Shown here piece by piece: positions 10,571 through 22,150 of a stretch of DNA of 64,000 nucleotides. The stretch comes from Ligustrum vulgare (Eukaryota; Streptophyta; Magnoliopsida; Lamiales; Oleaceae): the NCBI GenBank assembly GCA_963555705.1, contig OY743170.1:30579362-30643361 (forward strand), read 5' to 3'. Positions within the stretch are counted from its first letter, which is position 1. Each line of letters begins with the position of its first letter. A program made the translations under genes and the position numbers. The notes under the pieces were generated by a model, which was not told where the DNA came from, searched no databases, and saw only the letters and a program-made list of their open reading frames with translations.

Positions 10571-11579
10571 GTAAATTTCATCAAACCTATAGAGACATAC
10601 ATTTGCTTTGCGTCCTATTTTCCCACATACTTAACATATTGGTCTGTCATTTTGACCATAGGAACTAGGTCTGTTCCTACCTCCTCTTCGTCCTCCTCTG
10701 GAGTAGCCACTTCCACCCCTAGAATAAGCAGAATTAGAACCTATGCCTCCAGTATTTGATCTATAGCTACTATTTTGATAGTGTCTAGGTCCTGATTTTT
10801 TAACATTGTTGACTAAGGTTTGGTTGATATTCAGCCAAGCCATGTCATTTCTCATGACATTCAAATGTTCAAGCCTGCTTTCAAATGTCATAAGAGAGGA
10901 ATGGAGTTCTCCCCAACTTATTTATTCTCTACTGTTGATTTGTACCACAATTGGAGTGAAATCTTCATCAAGCCCAGCCAAGACCTGAGTAACTAGGTCG
11001 GAGTGTGATATAGTTTTTCCAGCAATCTCCAAATTGTCAGCCAGAAGTTTGACATTGTTTAAGTATTGATCAACAGACAGATTTCCTTTCCTTATTTTCT
11101 GAAGCTCACCAGTAAGAAATGTGATTTTGGACCTGTTCTGCGTACCATAGCTTTACTTGATAGTTGACCAGAGTTCTTGTGAAGTTTTTGAGCCCATTTC
11201 TCTCATGGCTATTTCTGGTGTCATGGAGCCATACAACCAACCCATCAACAACCGATCAGTAGACATCCATTGATTATATTGAGGAGTTGGGGATTTTTCA
11301 GTAGGCCTGCCTTCTCCTTTGCTGGATTGAGTGAATAAATTCTGGTGGACACAACTTTGTTTCCAGAATATGTCCTTCAAGATTGTGCCCACGAATTATG
11401 GGAAACAACATATTTTACCATAGCAGATAATTATTCTTATCTAGCCTGATTGAAGGCATTTGAGTAAGGTTTACGCCAAAAGGAGAGTTGGAATTTCCTC
11501 CCTGTAATGAAGACATTTCTGAGCTAGGGGTAGAAACTGGTGAGCTGGAATTTAGGGGTGTTTCTCTGCTATCCACCAT
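10571..11579 (-). pseudogene. Copia B gag
   Basis: Starts at ATG 11579, eight bases after the primer site, with MVDSRETPLNSSSPVST, and continues with NLTQMPSIRLDKNNYLLW, the usual copia gag N-terminus. Later blocks include NQWMSTDRLLMGWLYGSMTP (11220-11290), TSQELWSTIK and the Gly/Arg-rich nucleocapsid tail SRGGSGYSRGGRRGGRNRPS (10640-10720) before the worn zinc knuckle. Stops and frameshifts break it into pieces, so no full Gag can be made. Confidence 0.85.
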
Positions 11580-11586
11580 TTTTGTA

Positions 11587-11598
11587 GCTCTGATACCA
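11587..11598 (-). other. Primer-binding site of copia B
   Basis: TGGTATCAGAGC on the minus strand, a perfect match to the plant initiator tRNA-Met complement, three bases inside the 5' LTR end. Confidence 0.9.
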
Positions 11599-11601
11599 AG
11601 T

Positions 11602-11953
11602 TGAAGTAGCTACCATACTTCAATATATTTACTTGAATGAAGAGATCATACCATTACAGATTAAGATAGCTAGAGATATATACACCGAGAAGAGCTTCTA
11701 TTCAATTCTAGAACCTATACAGCTGGAGTAAGTTAGTTAGAGAGAAAGTCTATAGTGAAGATGAAGAAAGCGTGTTTACAATATCAGGCCGTTTCTATCA
11801 ATTACGAAGAAGGATAGTGACTGTTTTGCCCTTAGCTCAATATATCGGAAATGTGCATCAGATAGAGAGTGAGGCTGGAAGCAGAAATACTAACTCATTT
11901 TAACTTAGGGATATATTAATAAAATGTAAGAGAAATTTATATTTCCAACTACA
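11602..11953 (-). repeat. 5' LTR of copia B (352 bp)
   Basis: On the minus strand it begins TGTAGTTGGAAATATA and ends GTAGCTACTTCA, immediately before the primer site. The base run outside it is ATTAA on the minus strand. No second copy is found to the left, so its partner is lost. Confidence 0.8.
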
Positions 11954-12369
11954 TTAATTGATATTTTCTTAATCTATTTGAAAATAGGAGCAAGTCTATC
12001 TTCAAGGGATGAAAGGAGTATTATAAAACAGTATTAGTCAGATAATGTATTTGTGCCCTTCAATTTTAGAGTATGGGTTTTTAAGTTTTTTACTTTTCTA
12101 TCATAGATTAATAGGATCAATTGGCACTCATAGTCTAGAGAATTATAGGCATTTTCTCCTTATATCACTCGAAGACAAGAACAACGGCTAGTACATTTTT
12201 TATGGCTCTACTTCATATTTCATGCATCACAGTCATGTTCCTTCTAAAAAGTTCTGGGCCACCCAGATAGTTCGACCATAGTGCGGAAATAACATAATTA
12301 ATAATGAACGTGTCACTTTAATAGTTTTTAGATGATTAAGCACATAAGTTGTGTGTTTAGGAAGTAAAC
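11954..12369. other. Unassigned stretch
   Basis: No ORF, LTR end or repeat that I recognise. It may be worn gag of the SIRE-like element that follows on the plus strand. Confidence 0.3.
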
Positions 12370-12970
12370 TTGAGAAGAACTCCAGGTTAGCTAGTGAACT
12401 GAGTGTTGAGAATGAAAATTTAGAAATCTAAGTTAGCAACCTGCTGAGCGAACTTGAATATTCCAAAGCTCAATTCGTCGCCTTTTCTAGTAGTTCTCAC
12501 AAGTTAAAATACATTCAAGGAATGAGCAAGCCTACTGGTAATAGGGATGATCTAGGTTTTGATAAGAACGCTGGCAGTAGATCTAAGACCACATTTGTCC
12601 CTGCATGTGACCAGCCAGAATATGTGACTAACCCTTAGTGTAGGACTCATTGATCTAGGAATAGACGTTAGCGTTCATAAAACAATGGTGCGAGGTTTGT
12701 CCCTACATGTTTTCATTGTGGTGAGTTAGGTCACATACGTCCTAAATGTCATCATATCCTAAAAGAAAGCATAACATGAAATTTAACAGGAATCATAATC
12801 AGGAGTCTTTTGGTCAAGTTAAATTTCTTGTTGATCAAGTTAACATGTTGACCAAATTGGTGACACAAATATCTGGTAAGTTTTTTGCTACTGGACAGGA
12901 ATAGGTGAAGAAGAGCAATCATAGAAATCTGTATATTGGTCACAATGCTCTTATGGATAAAAGCGTGCCA
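12370..12970 (+). pseudogene. SIRE/Maximus-like copia gag, C-terminal remnant
   Basis: The plus strand reads ASENSELSVENENLE, LLSELEYSKAQFVAFSSSS and a nucleocapsid zinc knuckle, CFHCGELGHIRPKC (about 12705-12750), with all C-x2-C-x4-H-x4-C ligands present. The coiled-coil-like Glu/Ser/Leu run before it and the long 3' region after it fit the SIRE/Maximus lineage. Stops interrupt the frame. The whole pol expected after it is missing. Confidence 0.7.
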
Positions 12971-14705
12971 ATACCTAACTGATTGTCTATTTTTTATGCA
13001 TGTGTGTATTTATATCATTATTTATTGTTTCATGCATCTTTTTGTTTACTTGTTTTTTAGGTAGTTGTTTTTTTTTTCTTGCAAGTGTTTTTTTATGATT
13101 GCTTTAGCACATACATGTTTTTGTTTTTGATGCATGCTTAATATTTTTTTATTTTGTGTGTGATGTATCCTCATACTTTCTACATTGGAAAAAAAACATT
13201 GAAATATTTGAAAAGTACAAAAACATTGAAAATTTGAAAAATGACAAAATAGTTTGTATTGGGTATGTTTACAACATGATATGAAACTTACTTAAACTTG
13301 TGTGTTGTGACCATGATTAAGTTTATTTAACAAGTTTTAGTATAATTTCCATTGCTTGCTTAGGTTACTGTGATGTACTTTGTATAGGTGACTTCATGTA
13401 CCATCTGCACTACACACACTTTAATATTGTAAGTGGGACTTAACCTCGTGTGTGAGATTTGGGATCGCAGTCACTTGTTGCTAAGATGACTTTGAACATG
13501 GATTGACCAATTTTAGTAGACCTAAACTCTTATAAATCCCCTCTTAATAAAAATGCTCATATCGTAATGTTCTTCGTCAGGGCTATTTGACTCGAGTTAT
13601 GAAACCTGAAAGGTGTTTCATCACCTAGTGCCTATGGTCAACTAACTTATCAAAATGTTCCTCGTCAGGGCCTATTTGACTGGAGTTATTAAGCCTGGAA
13701 GGTGCTTCATCACCTGGTGCCTATGGTCAACTGACTTGGGTTAACCGATAGAAAGCTTGCTACTATAAAGGTCATCTTAGTCGCCTAATGGGGGAACTTG
13801 CACTTAAGATGAAAAATAATGAGCTTGATAAAATTTGAAAATTTATTGGAAAAATATGTTTGATGTAAGGGGGAGTTTGATATAAATTTACAAAAGAGAT
13901 TCAATTTTAAAGTCCTACTTTACATTATAATGGTTTGACTTTGATACGTAGGGGGTAAGTTTATTGGAAGTGATGTTTTGCATGTTCTTTCTCACAAATA
14001 TAAGGTGGAGTCCTACTTACAAAGGATTAGTGGCACATTACACATGAATTGTTTATACAATTTACTCCATTTTAACTTGAGTTTAAGTATGTGGGAAGAG
14101 CTTGCATTCATTGACTATACTTATGCATGCTAACTACATCATTTTTAAGTTATTCCATATTTATATTAAAAATTGGTTTGAAAACTTTCACCCTTCATCA
14201 TTTGTGACAAAAAGCGGGAGAAAAATATGGAAACAAAAAGTTTATGTTTGCAAAAAAAAGTTTGTTCTGCATGTTTGCACGAATTCTATGTTTTTTGGGT
14301 AGTTGGAGAGAGACATGGATACATTATATCCTACTGCATTAAAAATTCTAAGTGTTGTCGTAAGGGACAACACTTATTTTGTTTGCACTGCATGCATTCC
14401 ATTTTTGCATAGCTATTTGAGTTTTGATGTTTTTTGGTATAAATGTTTGTTTTGTTTTAGATTAGCGTTTATATCATGTCTCAAACTAGCATGCTTGATT
14501 GATACTTCGTGCTTTGGTTATTGGTTTTGATTATTTTATGATTGTTCGTGTATCACGTGCTTTTACACTGGCATTTAAGTGTCTTTGATTTCAGAAAACA
14601 AGGAATGCAAGAAACAAGACTTGGCTTGGCTTAGTTATTTTTGTTTTTGTTTTTAGTACCTTAACTTATTAAGTTGTTTTGTCACAGAATCCCAAAGGGG
14701 GAGTT
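12971..14705 (+). other. Non-coding 3' region of the SIRE-like element
   Basis: This is T-rich, non-coding sequence. It holds an 88-bp imperfect tandem duplication (13566-13653 and 13654-13741; TTCCTCGTCAGGGCCTATTTG core). It ends in the polypurine tract AAAGGGGGAG (14694-14703). A similar AAGGGGGAGTTTGAT run occurs at 13867-13882, perhaps a second, internal tract. Open frames at 14102-14530 are Phe/Cys/Leu-rich and look like chance. Confidence 0.6.
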
Positions 14706-15717
14706 TGTTAGGATTCTGTAGTTGGCACAAAGGACTAAATTGAACATTTGTAATAGTCTAGGACTTAGGTGTAATTTTGTGTAGTTAATAAGGTAGGTTA
14801 GGGTTGGGTTGGGCTGAAAAGAAAAGGATGAAATTTGGAAGCTACTGATCACGCTTGCCTCAAGCTTGAGCATGATTCCCAAAACCCTGCCGCTTGAGTC
14901 CCACTCGAATTGTGCTCGAGCAGTCCATGCCTAGAAATAGAGTGCTCAAATTCTGCTCGCTTCACGCTCGAGCGCACCTGAAAGAACTTGAAGCCAGTAT
15001 GTACTCGCTCACGTTACGCTCAAGCGGCCCTTCTATCGAGCGAAGAACATTCGAGTCCTGCTTGAGTGGCGCTCGAACGGGCATCCTCCAAAATGCGCCC
15101 TAAGTCAATTTTTAACCTATATTTCGTGGCCCATATCATTCTACTATATATACCAAGCCTATGCATGAAATTCTGAGTGGTTGTCGTTTATTTTTCGGAG
15201 TCATAACACATTCACATATCATATACTTGATCCTTTGATTTGAAGATACAAGAACCAAATTCATCATTGATTGAATTTATATTATTCTTGAGATCTGACA
15301 ACTCGTATTAGGAAAACATCAATTGTTCCTAATCAATCATTTGGCATCATTTGACATAAGAATTACTTCTTTTCAAAGTTGTTGGAGGTTGAAGAAGGTT
15401 GGACTACAAGCGCAGGAAGTTAACAATGACGGGGAGTTATTAAAGTATCCACTTGGAAGACGCATTAAGATATGAAAGCTGCTAGAGGTAGCTGTATTTT
15501 GAGTTAGTAGGAGTAGATTTGCGTTGTCTAGTAAGGGAAGCTGGATAAATTTAACTGTAATCGAAATTTCTTATAGTGGATGTAACTGGTGTTTTTCCCA
15601 AGTTGGGTTTCTCCATCATCATATTGTTGTGGGAATAATTAATAAAGTGACGTGTTCATTATCAATTGTATTAATTTCGCACGTAAGTTCTAACTTTGGG
15701 GTAACCCGAAACTTTCA
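14706..15717 (+). repeat. Probable 3' LTR of the SIRE-like element
   Basis: Begins TGTTAGGATTCTGTAG directly after the purine tract and is taken to end at CGAAACTTTCA. A TATA-like TACTATATATACC lies at about 15132-15145. A GC-rich block (14850-15080) contains repeated GCTCGAGC/CGCTCGAG half-palindromes. The right end is inferred because no second copy is in the window. Confidence 0.6.
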
Positions 15718-16342
15718 ATTTGAAAACCATATTCATCACCAGAATATTAATCCTCGTCAACCATTTTCTCTTTGAAGTCATTAGGATTAATATCTCTTCA
15801 TCTTCTTCTTTCAAACTTGCATCCTTACTATTGGAGGATTTAATCAAGTGTTTTAGGGTTAACAGGGACAATGATAGAGATAGATGCAAAACGAGCTTAT
15901 TGGCTTGTAGAAAATCAGTGAGATTTTTCTCAGCTATGCGCGAGAATATCTAAAATCTTGATATTACGACTATGGTGTAATGTGCGGTTAATCTTTTACC
16001 CATTGTTCTAGCCAATTTTCTAAAAAACTTATTTTTCTCCAAACTTATTCTCAATTACACGTTCTTTTAATAAAATAATGTTACAAATAAATCAAATCTT
16101 TTGCATATCTTTTAATCACATATTATTTGAAAAATCACTATTACAAAACTCAATTTTCATCAAAAGTGGGCTCGAATAGGGACTTAGGCTTTTTTCTTCT
16201 TATTGTCGCTTGCTAGTTTTTCTCTATGCAATGAAATGAAAATATTGGGTACTATAAAGAAGAATTAAAATATGGGACGATTGATGAGTTGATCAACCCA
16301 TGAGCTGCATTGGATCTACTGTCTTCATGTAGTGGATCTGAA
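15718..16342. other. Unassigned AT-rich stretch
   Basis: No gene or recognisable repeat seen. It is the left flank of the hAT insertion. Confidence 0.4.
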
Positions 16343-16942
16343 CAGAGACGGAGCTAAGGGGGGCAGGAGGGGCGATCGCCCCCACAACATTGTCTGCTGG
16401 TCCACTATTTCTAGTTAATTTGTAATGTATTTTTCAGTTTCGCCACCACAAAAAATTTTACTAGCCCCGCAAAATTTTAAAATTTTTTTCCCATAATAAA
16501 TATTGACCCAATAACTTACACTTTAAAATTCAACCATACAAAAAAATTAGATTTATATAAGAGATCCAATAGTATAGCCCAAATTCAATATAAAAGCAAT
16601 TAAGTAAATGATGAGGATAATGAGAGACAAATTTTAGATATTCAAGTCATCTATACCATCTGTTATATAGATGGCAGTTTACTTTTTAATGTTCATTTAA
16701 TGCTCATATTTTCAATTTGTATTGCGTTAGACACATAAATGGACAAATTATTTTTGTATCGATAAATTGATTTTTTTTTTTTTTTTTTTGTCGTCAATCT
16801 AACTTGCCTATTTTGGTACTCAAAATCGTCGTTTTCAATCCCCTTAGTAAAAAAAAAAAATCAGGGGCGGGCCCGCCCCCTCCACCCCCCCCCCCCCCCG
16901 AATTTTCGTCCCTGCAATATTGAAATCCTGGCTACGTCCCTG
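16343..16942. mobile_element. Tip100-like hAT MITE (600 bp)
   Basis: Termini CAGAGACGGAGC and, inverted, CAGGGACGTAGC are close to the CAGGGGCGGAG ends of Tip100-type hAT transposons. The element is flanked by a perfect 8-bp duplication, GATCTGAA (16335-16342 and 16943-16950), the hAT hallmark. It codes for nothing and so needed transposase in trans. Subterminal G/C runs include a C homopolymer at about 16882-16900. Confidence 0.9.
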
Positions 16943-18137
16943 GATCTGAATATGCTATAGTCACGATTTGGGGAGGAAATTGATGAAGGAGACCCTTTAT
17001 TTATTTAGCCTCTTTAATAAAGTTTTTTTTTTAAACAAAAAAATTGATATTTTCATGCTAAAATATGTGATTGAAAACAGGTTTTGAGAAATGTGTATCA
17101 CTAGGCATCTAGGCAAACCCGAATCAGTCATTATATGTTTTCCCAAAAGGTTAATGTGGTTTGAAAAAAATATGTTGTTTTGTAATCAAATTACAAAATC
17201 GAAGCTAATTTTTATTATCTTTTTTCATTTTTGCATGCTTAATTTAATTCAAAAAAAAAAAAAGATATAAATCACTTGCGATGATTTCTAGATTTCACTG
17301 TAAACCTAATTGATTAGTCATTTCTGTACAGTCAATGTATTATACATATCAACTAAGCCTCTCGGGAACTTTCCTAAACATGAATCCCAAGATATGAATT
17401 TTCTCGATACGAAAACCCCCTTCAAAATCGGATGTAAAAGTTTTCACCGCATATACGACTTTCATCAAATACAGCTTCATTTGTTCATGTGAAAGGATGG
17501 ATTTCAGAAAATAGCATTATTATTTTACATATTTTCTATTTGATTTTTTTTTTTTAATTTAAAATTCTAGGGGAGATTGTATTTTTCATATTATTTGTGG
17601 AGCACGCGTATATTTAACGAAAAAAATGGATGGCAGATGAATGAAAGGATATTTATTGAAACAAAAAGAATGATTGATCTAAAGATCCAAATATTAAAAG
17701 TGAAATGATATGAACTGATTGCAATGAACGAGGGCCCAATGTATTCCCCCACCACAACGTAGGATCTTGTTTCAATGAACGAGGGCCATAGAGTTTATGT
17801 TTGGCTTTACAATTTTAGGTACCTAAGATGAATAAATATATTGATTAGAAAATTGACAATCACCTAGTCACTTATCATTTACACCGTAAATATATAATAA
17901 TCTTGTTCTAATTTTGAACGTGGGATAATTAAGCTCTGATTGATTCTAATTTTTTTCATCTTATTTTTCTTCGGAACTCAATCTATACCACATCTTACTT
18001 TTGACCTACATTTTTTTACTTTTCAACTCAATCTACACCACACAATCTCCCTAATACTAACTTTTTCCAAAAATAATGTAATGGGAATCAAACAAGCATT
18101 TTTAGTCACATGAAGACAAACGAGTTTCATTCATTCC
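16943..18137. other. Unassigned AT-rich stretch
   Basis: No gene is supported. The phrase CAATGAACGAGGGCC occurs twice (about 17724 and 17774), a small local duplication. Homopolymer A and T runs are common. Confidence 0.4.
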
Positions 18138-18377
18138 ATAGCTACTTCCATAAATTGAAAAGAAATAGATAAAATAATTGTAAACTACTTTGACTAATAT
18201 TATGAACTATGAATTAATTAAAAAAGAAAAAAAAAACTTAAATTCGTTACAAATATAACCATAGCTGCTTCCCTAAATTGAAAAGAAATAGATAAAATAG
18301 TTGTAAGCTACTTTAATTAATATTGTGAACTAGGAGTTAATTAAAAAAAAAAAACTTAAATTCGTTACAAATATAAT
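18138..18377. repeat. 123-bp tandem duplication
   Basis: Units at 18138-18260 and 18261-18377 share ATAGCT(A/G)CTTCC at the start and TTCGTTACAAATATAA at the end, with a variable A-run inside. No coding content. Confidence 0.85.
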
Positions 18378-18579
18378 TCTGTTGGCAAAGAGTTTGATGC
18401 CCAGCTCCAAATTCCAATAAACCATGTGTTGTCTTGAATCCTGAACGTTACAGGCTCCAATATTGGATCGTTTCGTTGGTGAGATAAATTACATGAAAAG
18501 AAACGAGTCACTAATAATAAAAATCGGCTGCAAAACATGGTGATTCTTATGTCCTATACTCCTATTTAAATCTCGTTCT

Positions 18580-18792
18580 TTAATTTTTTAAATTTTACAA
18601 AACTCACTATAAACTATTTACAGAAAACCACAAAGATCACAAAGTTACTCAAACTGAGTTTATGGACAAACTGCTAATGAACAAATCTCTCACAATGAAG
18701 AATATACAGCCACACAAAACTCTCTCATTACAAATCACAAAGTTTCACAAAGTAGAAAAAAGGATCACAAAACGATTCTTCTTGAATCAAAG

Positions 18793-18854
<62 letters not shown>

Positions 18855-19142
18855 GAACAGAGGAGGCGAAAGAGAGAAAAATATCTGGTTCTGTCTCACT
18901 TCTCGACGCATCATCTGATACTAATAGCTCGCAAGAATCCAACACTAGGAACGCTCCATTTAGTTAGATCAACAGCTAAAACCAATTCAGTTGAAACAGA
19001 AATGAGTTGCTCTTTGTAAATGCTGCTTTTATCCGGTTCTTGGGCTCTGAGGTTGAGTCCCGCAGGTTCAAGCTATTGGGCCTTTATTTGTTTTCTCCAC
19101 CTGGGCTACAGATGAGCTGATGGACTGGGCCAATTATCAACA
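18580..19142 (-). repeat. 3' LTR of copia C (left end uncertain)
   Basis: On the minus strand an LTR-like TGTTGATAATTGGCCC starts at 19142, directly after a purine tract AAGGTGAAGA that follows the end of the RNase H frame. A transcribed-leader-like CT-rich block and the microsatellite at 18798-18852 lie inside. The left limit is approximate because no partner LTR is in the window. Confidence 0.5.
18798..18852. repeat. Compound (CA)n(GA)n microsatellite
   Basis: About 13 CA units followed without a break by about 14 GA units. It lies inside the copia C LTR. Confidence 0.95.
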
Positions 19143-19151
19143 GTCTTCACC

Positions 19152-19496
19152 TTAATTGGTACAGTCAGGATCCTCATTACGTTTCCTGCAAAGACAAGAA
19201 TGAGAAGTATCAAATTCAACTATATTTAATAACATAAGTACACCTTTAAATTTAGCAATAGGAATCACTTTAGTTCTAGCATCTGCTGGATTTAGTTGAG
19301 TTAGTATTTTTACAAGTTTTACAAGGCGTTTCTTAGTAAAGTCTCTAACGAAATGAAGTTTTACATCAATATGTTTAGACCTATTATGAAAAAAAGGATT
19401 TTTACTAAGATATAGCGCACTTTGACTATCAGTGCAAATTTCTACTTCAAAATTACTTAAACAGCCTATTTCACTAAGCAGTCCTCTAAGCCACAT
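19152..19496 (-). pseudogene. Copia C RNase H
   Basis: The 114-residue frame starts WLRGLLSEIGC and contains CTDSQSALYLSKNPFFHNRS and KHIDVKLHFVRDF, the DNQSAI..AxNPVFHxRTKHI blocks of copia RNase H. It degrades the RNA strand during reverse transcription. It continues the RT frame (19504-20160) across one frameshift and a stop near 19500. The ADARTKVIP tail precedes the polypurine tract. Confidence 0.88.
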
Positions 19497-19503
19497 GCAT
19501 TCT

Positions 19504-20160
19504 TTAGAAAATACTAAGCAATGTATTCTGCCTCAGTGCAACTAATTTCTGTAGTTGTATTTTCCAACTGATACAAGAATTGTTTAAGGTAAAGAAGTAA
19601 GCAGAAGTTGATTTTCTGTTGTCAATATTCCCAAGAAAATCAGAATCCACAAACCCCTTTAGTTTCAATTCATTTTTACACTTAGAAAACATTGTACTCA
19701 AATTTAAAGAACCTTTCAGATATTTCAGTAAGGATTTCAAAGCTTCCCAATGTATTTCGCCTAGGTTGCTTATAAACCTACTTAAAATACTAACACAAAA
19801 AGTAGTATCATGTCTGGTTGAGACCAAGAGGTACACCACAGAACCTACTGCATTGGAGTAGGGCACATTGTGCATTTTGTGCTCTTCCTCTACAGATTTT
19901 GGACATTGATCAATTGACAATTTGAAATGACTGGGAAGAGGTAGTGAAACAGATTTTGAATCAAAAAGATAAAAAAATTTCAAAACCTTTTCAATGTAAC
20001 TACTTTGATTCAGAAATAATTTTCCTTCAAATTCAGTTTTCCTATTTGGACCTAGGTCTTTCTTTTCAAATTCAGTTTTCAAATTTTCTTTAAGACAGGA
20101 AATATCGTGCAGATTCTTTTCAGCAATCAGCATGTCATCAACATATAATAACAAGTACAT
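19504..20160 (-). pseudogene. Copia C reverse transcriptase, C-terminal half
   Basis: Opens with YLLLYVDDMLIA, with the catalytic YVDD at about 20134-20145. It continues through SSYIEKVLKFF, PYSNAVGSVVYLLVSTRHDT and LKYLKGSLNLST to SDFLGNIDNRKSTSAYFFTL, i.e. thumb, connection and start of RNase H. A short deletion or shift near GPNRKTEF has removed the ILGMEI block. The frame is otherwise open for 218 residues, so this copy is younger than copia A. Confidence 0.88.
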
Positions 20161-20949
20161 AGAATTAGATTTGTTCTTTTTAAAGTAAAAACAGGGATCA
20201 TATTGGCTTTTCTGAAAATTTAGACTTTGGATATAAATCTCTTATACAACTATCTAGGTACATGTTTCAGTCCATAAAGAGATTTCTGAAGTAAGCACAC
20301 TAGATCAGTTTTATTTTTCTTTTCAAAGCCTTTTGTTTGAGTCATATATTTAGTTTAATCATGCAAGCCATACAGAAAAGCAGTCTTAACATCCATTTGT
20401 TCAAGTTTCAAATCGTGTTGAGCAACTAAAGCAAATAAAATTCTTATAGATATATATTTCACAACAGGAGAAAAGATTTCAGTATAATCTATCCCTTCTT
20501 TTTGAGAAAACCCTTTCGCTACTAACCTAACCTTATATCTAGGTTTACCTCCCTCAGCATCCCCATCTTTTATTTTAAAAATTCATTTATAATCAATTAA
20601 TTTCTTATCAGGGGGTTTTCAACTAAAGTCCATGTCTGATTTTTTATTAAAGAACGCATTTTTTCTTTCATGGCACCAAGTCATAGATCACTTTCTTTAG
20701 ATTCCATTGCTTCCTCAAAAGTACTAGGTTCAGAATTCAAAAAAGTAGATAGAGAAGAGGCAGATCAGATTCATCATTGTCATCAGGTAAAGTAGGTGAG
20801 TTAGGTGTAGAAATTTCAGCAGGTAAATGTTGGGGTTGCTCCACCTGAATGTGAGTATCACTAAAACTCAATTAAGTAGTCACAAAGAGGATTATCATAT
20901 TTTTCAAATTTGCAGGAAAAAAAAATTTCATTGAAGACAACTGACTTAC
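20161..20949 (-). pseudogene. Copia C RT N-terminal half and linker, degraded
   Basis: The minus strand still shows pieces of the RT fingers/palm and the Ser/Glu-rich linker to integrase, but stops and shifts prevent a continuous frame. It is assigned by position between the integrase C-terminus and the YVDD block. Confidence 0.65.
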
Positions 20950-21600
20950 TCAAAATGACTTTAAAACCTTTCTGCTCCTTAACCTAATGTCTGTAACCCT
21001 TGACCCCTTCCCATAACGAATAAAAATACATTTTACAGATCTGGGATCAAGTTTTGATTGAATTCGATGTGCATATGATGCACAGCCAAAGACCTTTAAG
21101 AAAGAACATTTATATGCAGCATTCCAGATCTGATCTGGGATATTATAGTTCACTGCACTTGAAGAACATTTATTTAATAAAAAATATCCAGTCTTAACTG
21201 CTTCCCCGCCCCCCCAAAATTTTTTGGAAGATTTAACTGGATTTATATGCACCTTGTTCTTTCCAGCAAGGTTCTGTTCATCATTTGAGCAACCCCATTT
21301 TGCTGTGGACTGTATAACACATTCCTATGTCTATGAAATACCTTGGTGTCTACAGAAATCATCAAATTCAAAATTGCATAACTTTAAACCATTATCTTCT
21401 GATAGTTTTGACTCTTTTATTTTTCAAATTTTTAACCAAGGTAATCCAGCTTTTAAAAACGGAGATAGTTTAGTCTTTAGACTTCAACAAATGAACCCAA
21501 CACTTTCTGGAATAGTCATCAATAATAAGCAGAAAGTATTTAAAACCAGAAACGGTATTGATCAATTTTTCTGGAAGGTTTAGCCAGAATCTAAAATCCA
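20950..21600 (-). pseudogene. Copia C integrase fragments
   Basis: The minus strand at about 21500-21600 reads SGFKYFLLIIDDYSRKCWVH, the integrase core with its second catalytic Asp region. At 20950-21252 it reads NKCSSSAVNYNIPDQIW, FLKVFGCASYAHRIQSKLDPRS and KCIFIRYGKGSRV, the C-terminal copia blocks. The part between is shifted, with stops. A plus-strand frame over 21224-21583 is its antisense shadow. Confidence 0.82.
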
Positions 21601-21770
21601 TTGATATTTTATTTTTGAAGTAGTGGTCTCATAGACAACCCGACTATTGTTCTGAATATTCCCTGTTTTCTGTTGAGTGTTTCTATTATCCCTTATCGTT
21701 TTAAAAGATTGTTTAACTTGATGACCAATTTTTCCACTGTAATAACACTTCCTAGGAATTCTCTTATCAT

Positions 21771-22150
21771 CTAACCTCTTAGCACTAGGTTTGTTGGTAT
21801 ATATTTCTTGTTTTGATAATCTCTGGTTTGCCTGGGATTGTTCCAGTTATAATTCCAGGTTTTATTATTACCTCTGAATAAGGTTTTTCCTTTAGATATT
21901 GTGGACTCTACATTATATGCCTCTTTGTGTTCTGATATGGATTCAAGTTCTTTATTCTTCAGGGAGGTATGAATTATGTCAACAGTTAACTTTTGACCCC
22001 CCATATTCCAAAGCATTTCCAAGGTCTTTGTATTTTCCCCCATACGATTTAATAGAAAGACGACCTTTTGATCTTCAGAAAGTTTTTCACCAGCATTTAA
22101 AAGATCTTGTGTAAGCTTATTAAATCTATCTATGTTTTCAGCATACTTTG
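21771..22150 (-). pseudogene. Copia C gag, central part
   Basis: The frame reads TKYAENIDRFNKLTQDLLNAGEK, SEDQKVVFLLNRMGE, LTVDIIHTSLKNKELES: the UBN2-type copia gag. A zinc knuckle follows at about 21700-21760 as CYYSGKIGHQVKQS, with the second and fourth ligands changed from Cys to Ser. The N-terminal part is replaced by Cassandra LTR sequence. No complete Gag can be produced. Confidence 0.82.

Larger units (their letters stand above)
7691..11953 (-). mobile_element. Copia B, 5'-complete and 3'-truncated
   Basis: Read right to left: 5' LTR (11602-11953), tRNA-Met primer site (11587-11598), gag, protease, integrase, RT and part of RNase H, which is the Ty1/copia order. The 3' LTR is not found before copia A begins. 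The coding sequence is interrupted by a moderate number of stops, so it is dead but younger than copia A. Confidence 0.85.
19142..22150 (-). mobile_element. Copia C, coding region
   Basis: A Ty1/copia element on the minus strand: gag (21771-22150), zinc knuckle (about 21700-21760), integrase pieces (20950-21600), RT (19504-20900) and RNase H (19152-19496). The gag end meets the truncated 3' LTR of Cassandra near 22147-22163, so its own leader and 5' LTR are gone. Confidence 0.85.

Noticed and set aside
14102..14530. Three overlapping Cys/Phe/Leu-rich plus-strand frames
   Set aside because: T-rich non-coding 3' region of a retroelement; frames overlap and have no recognisable motif.
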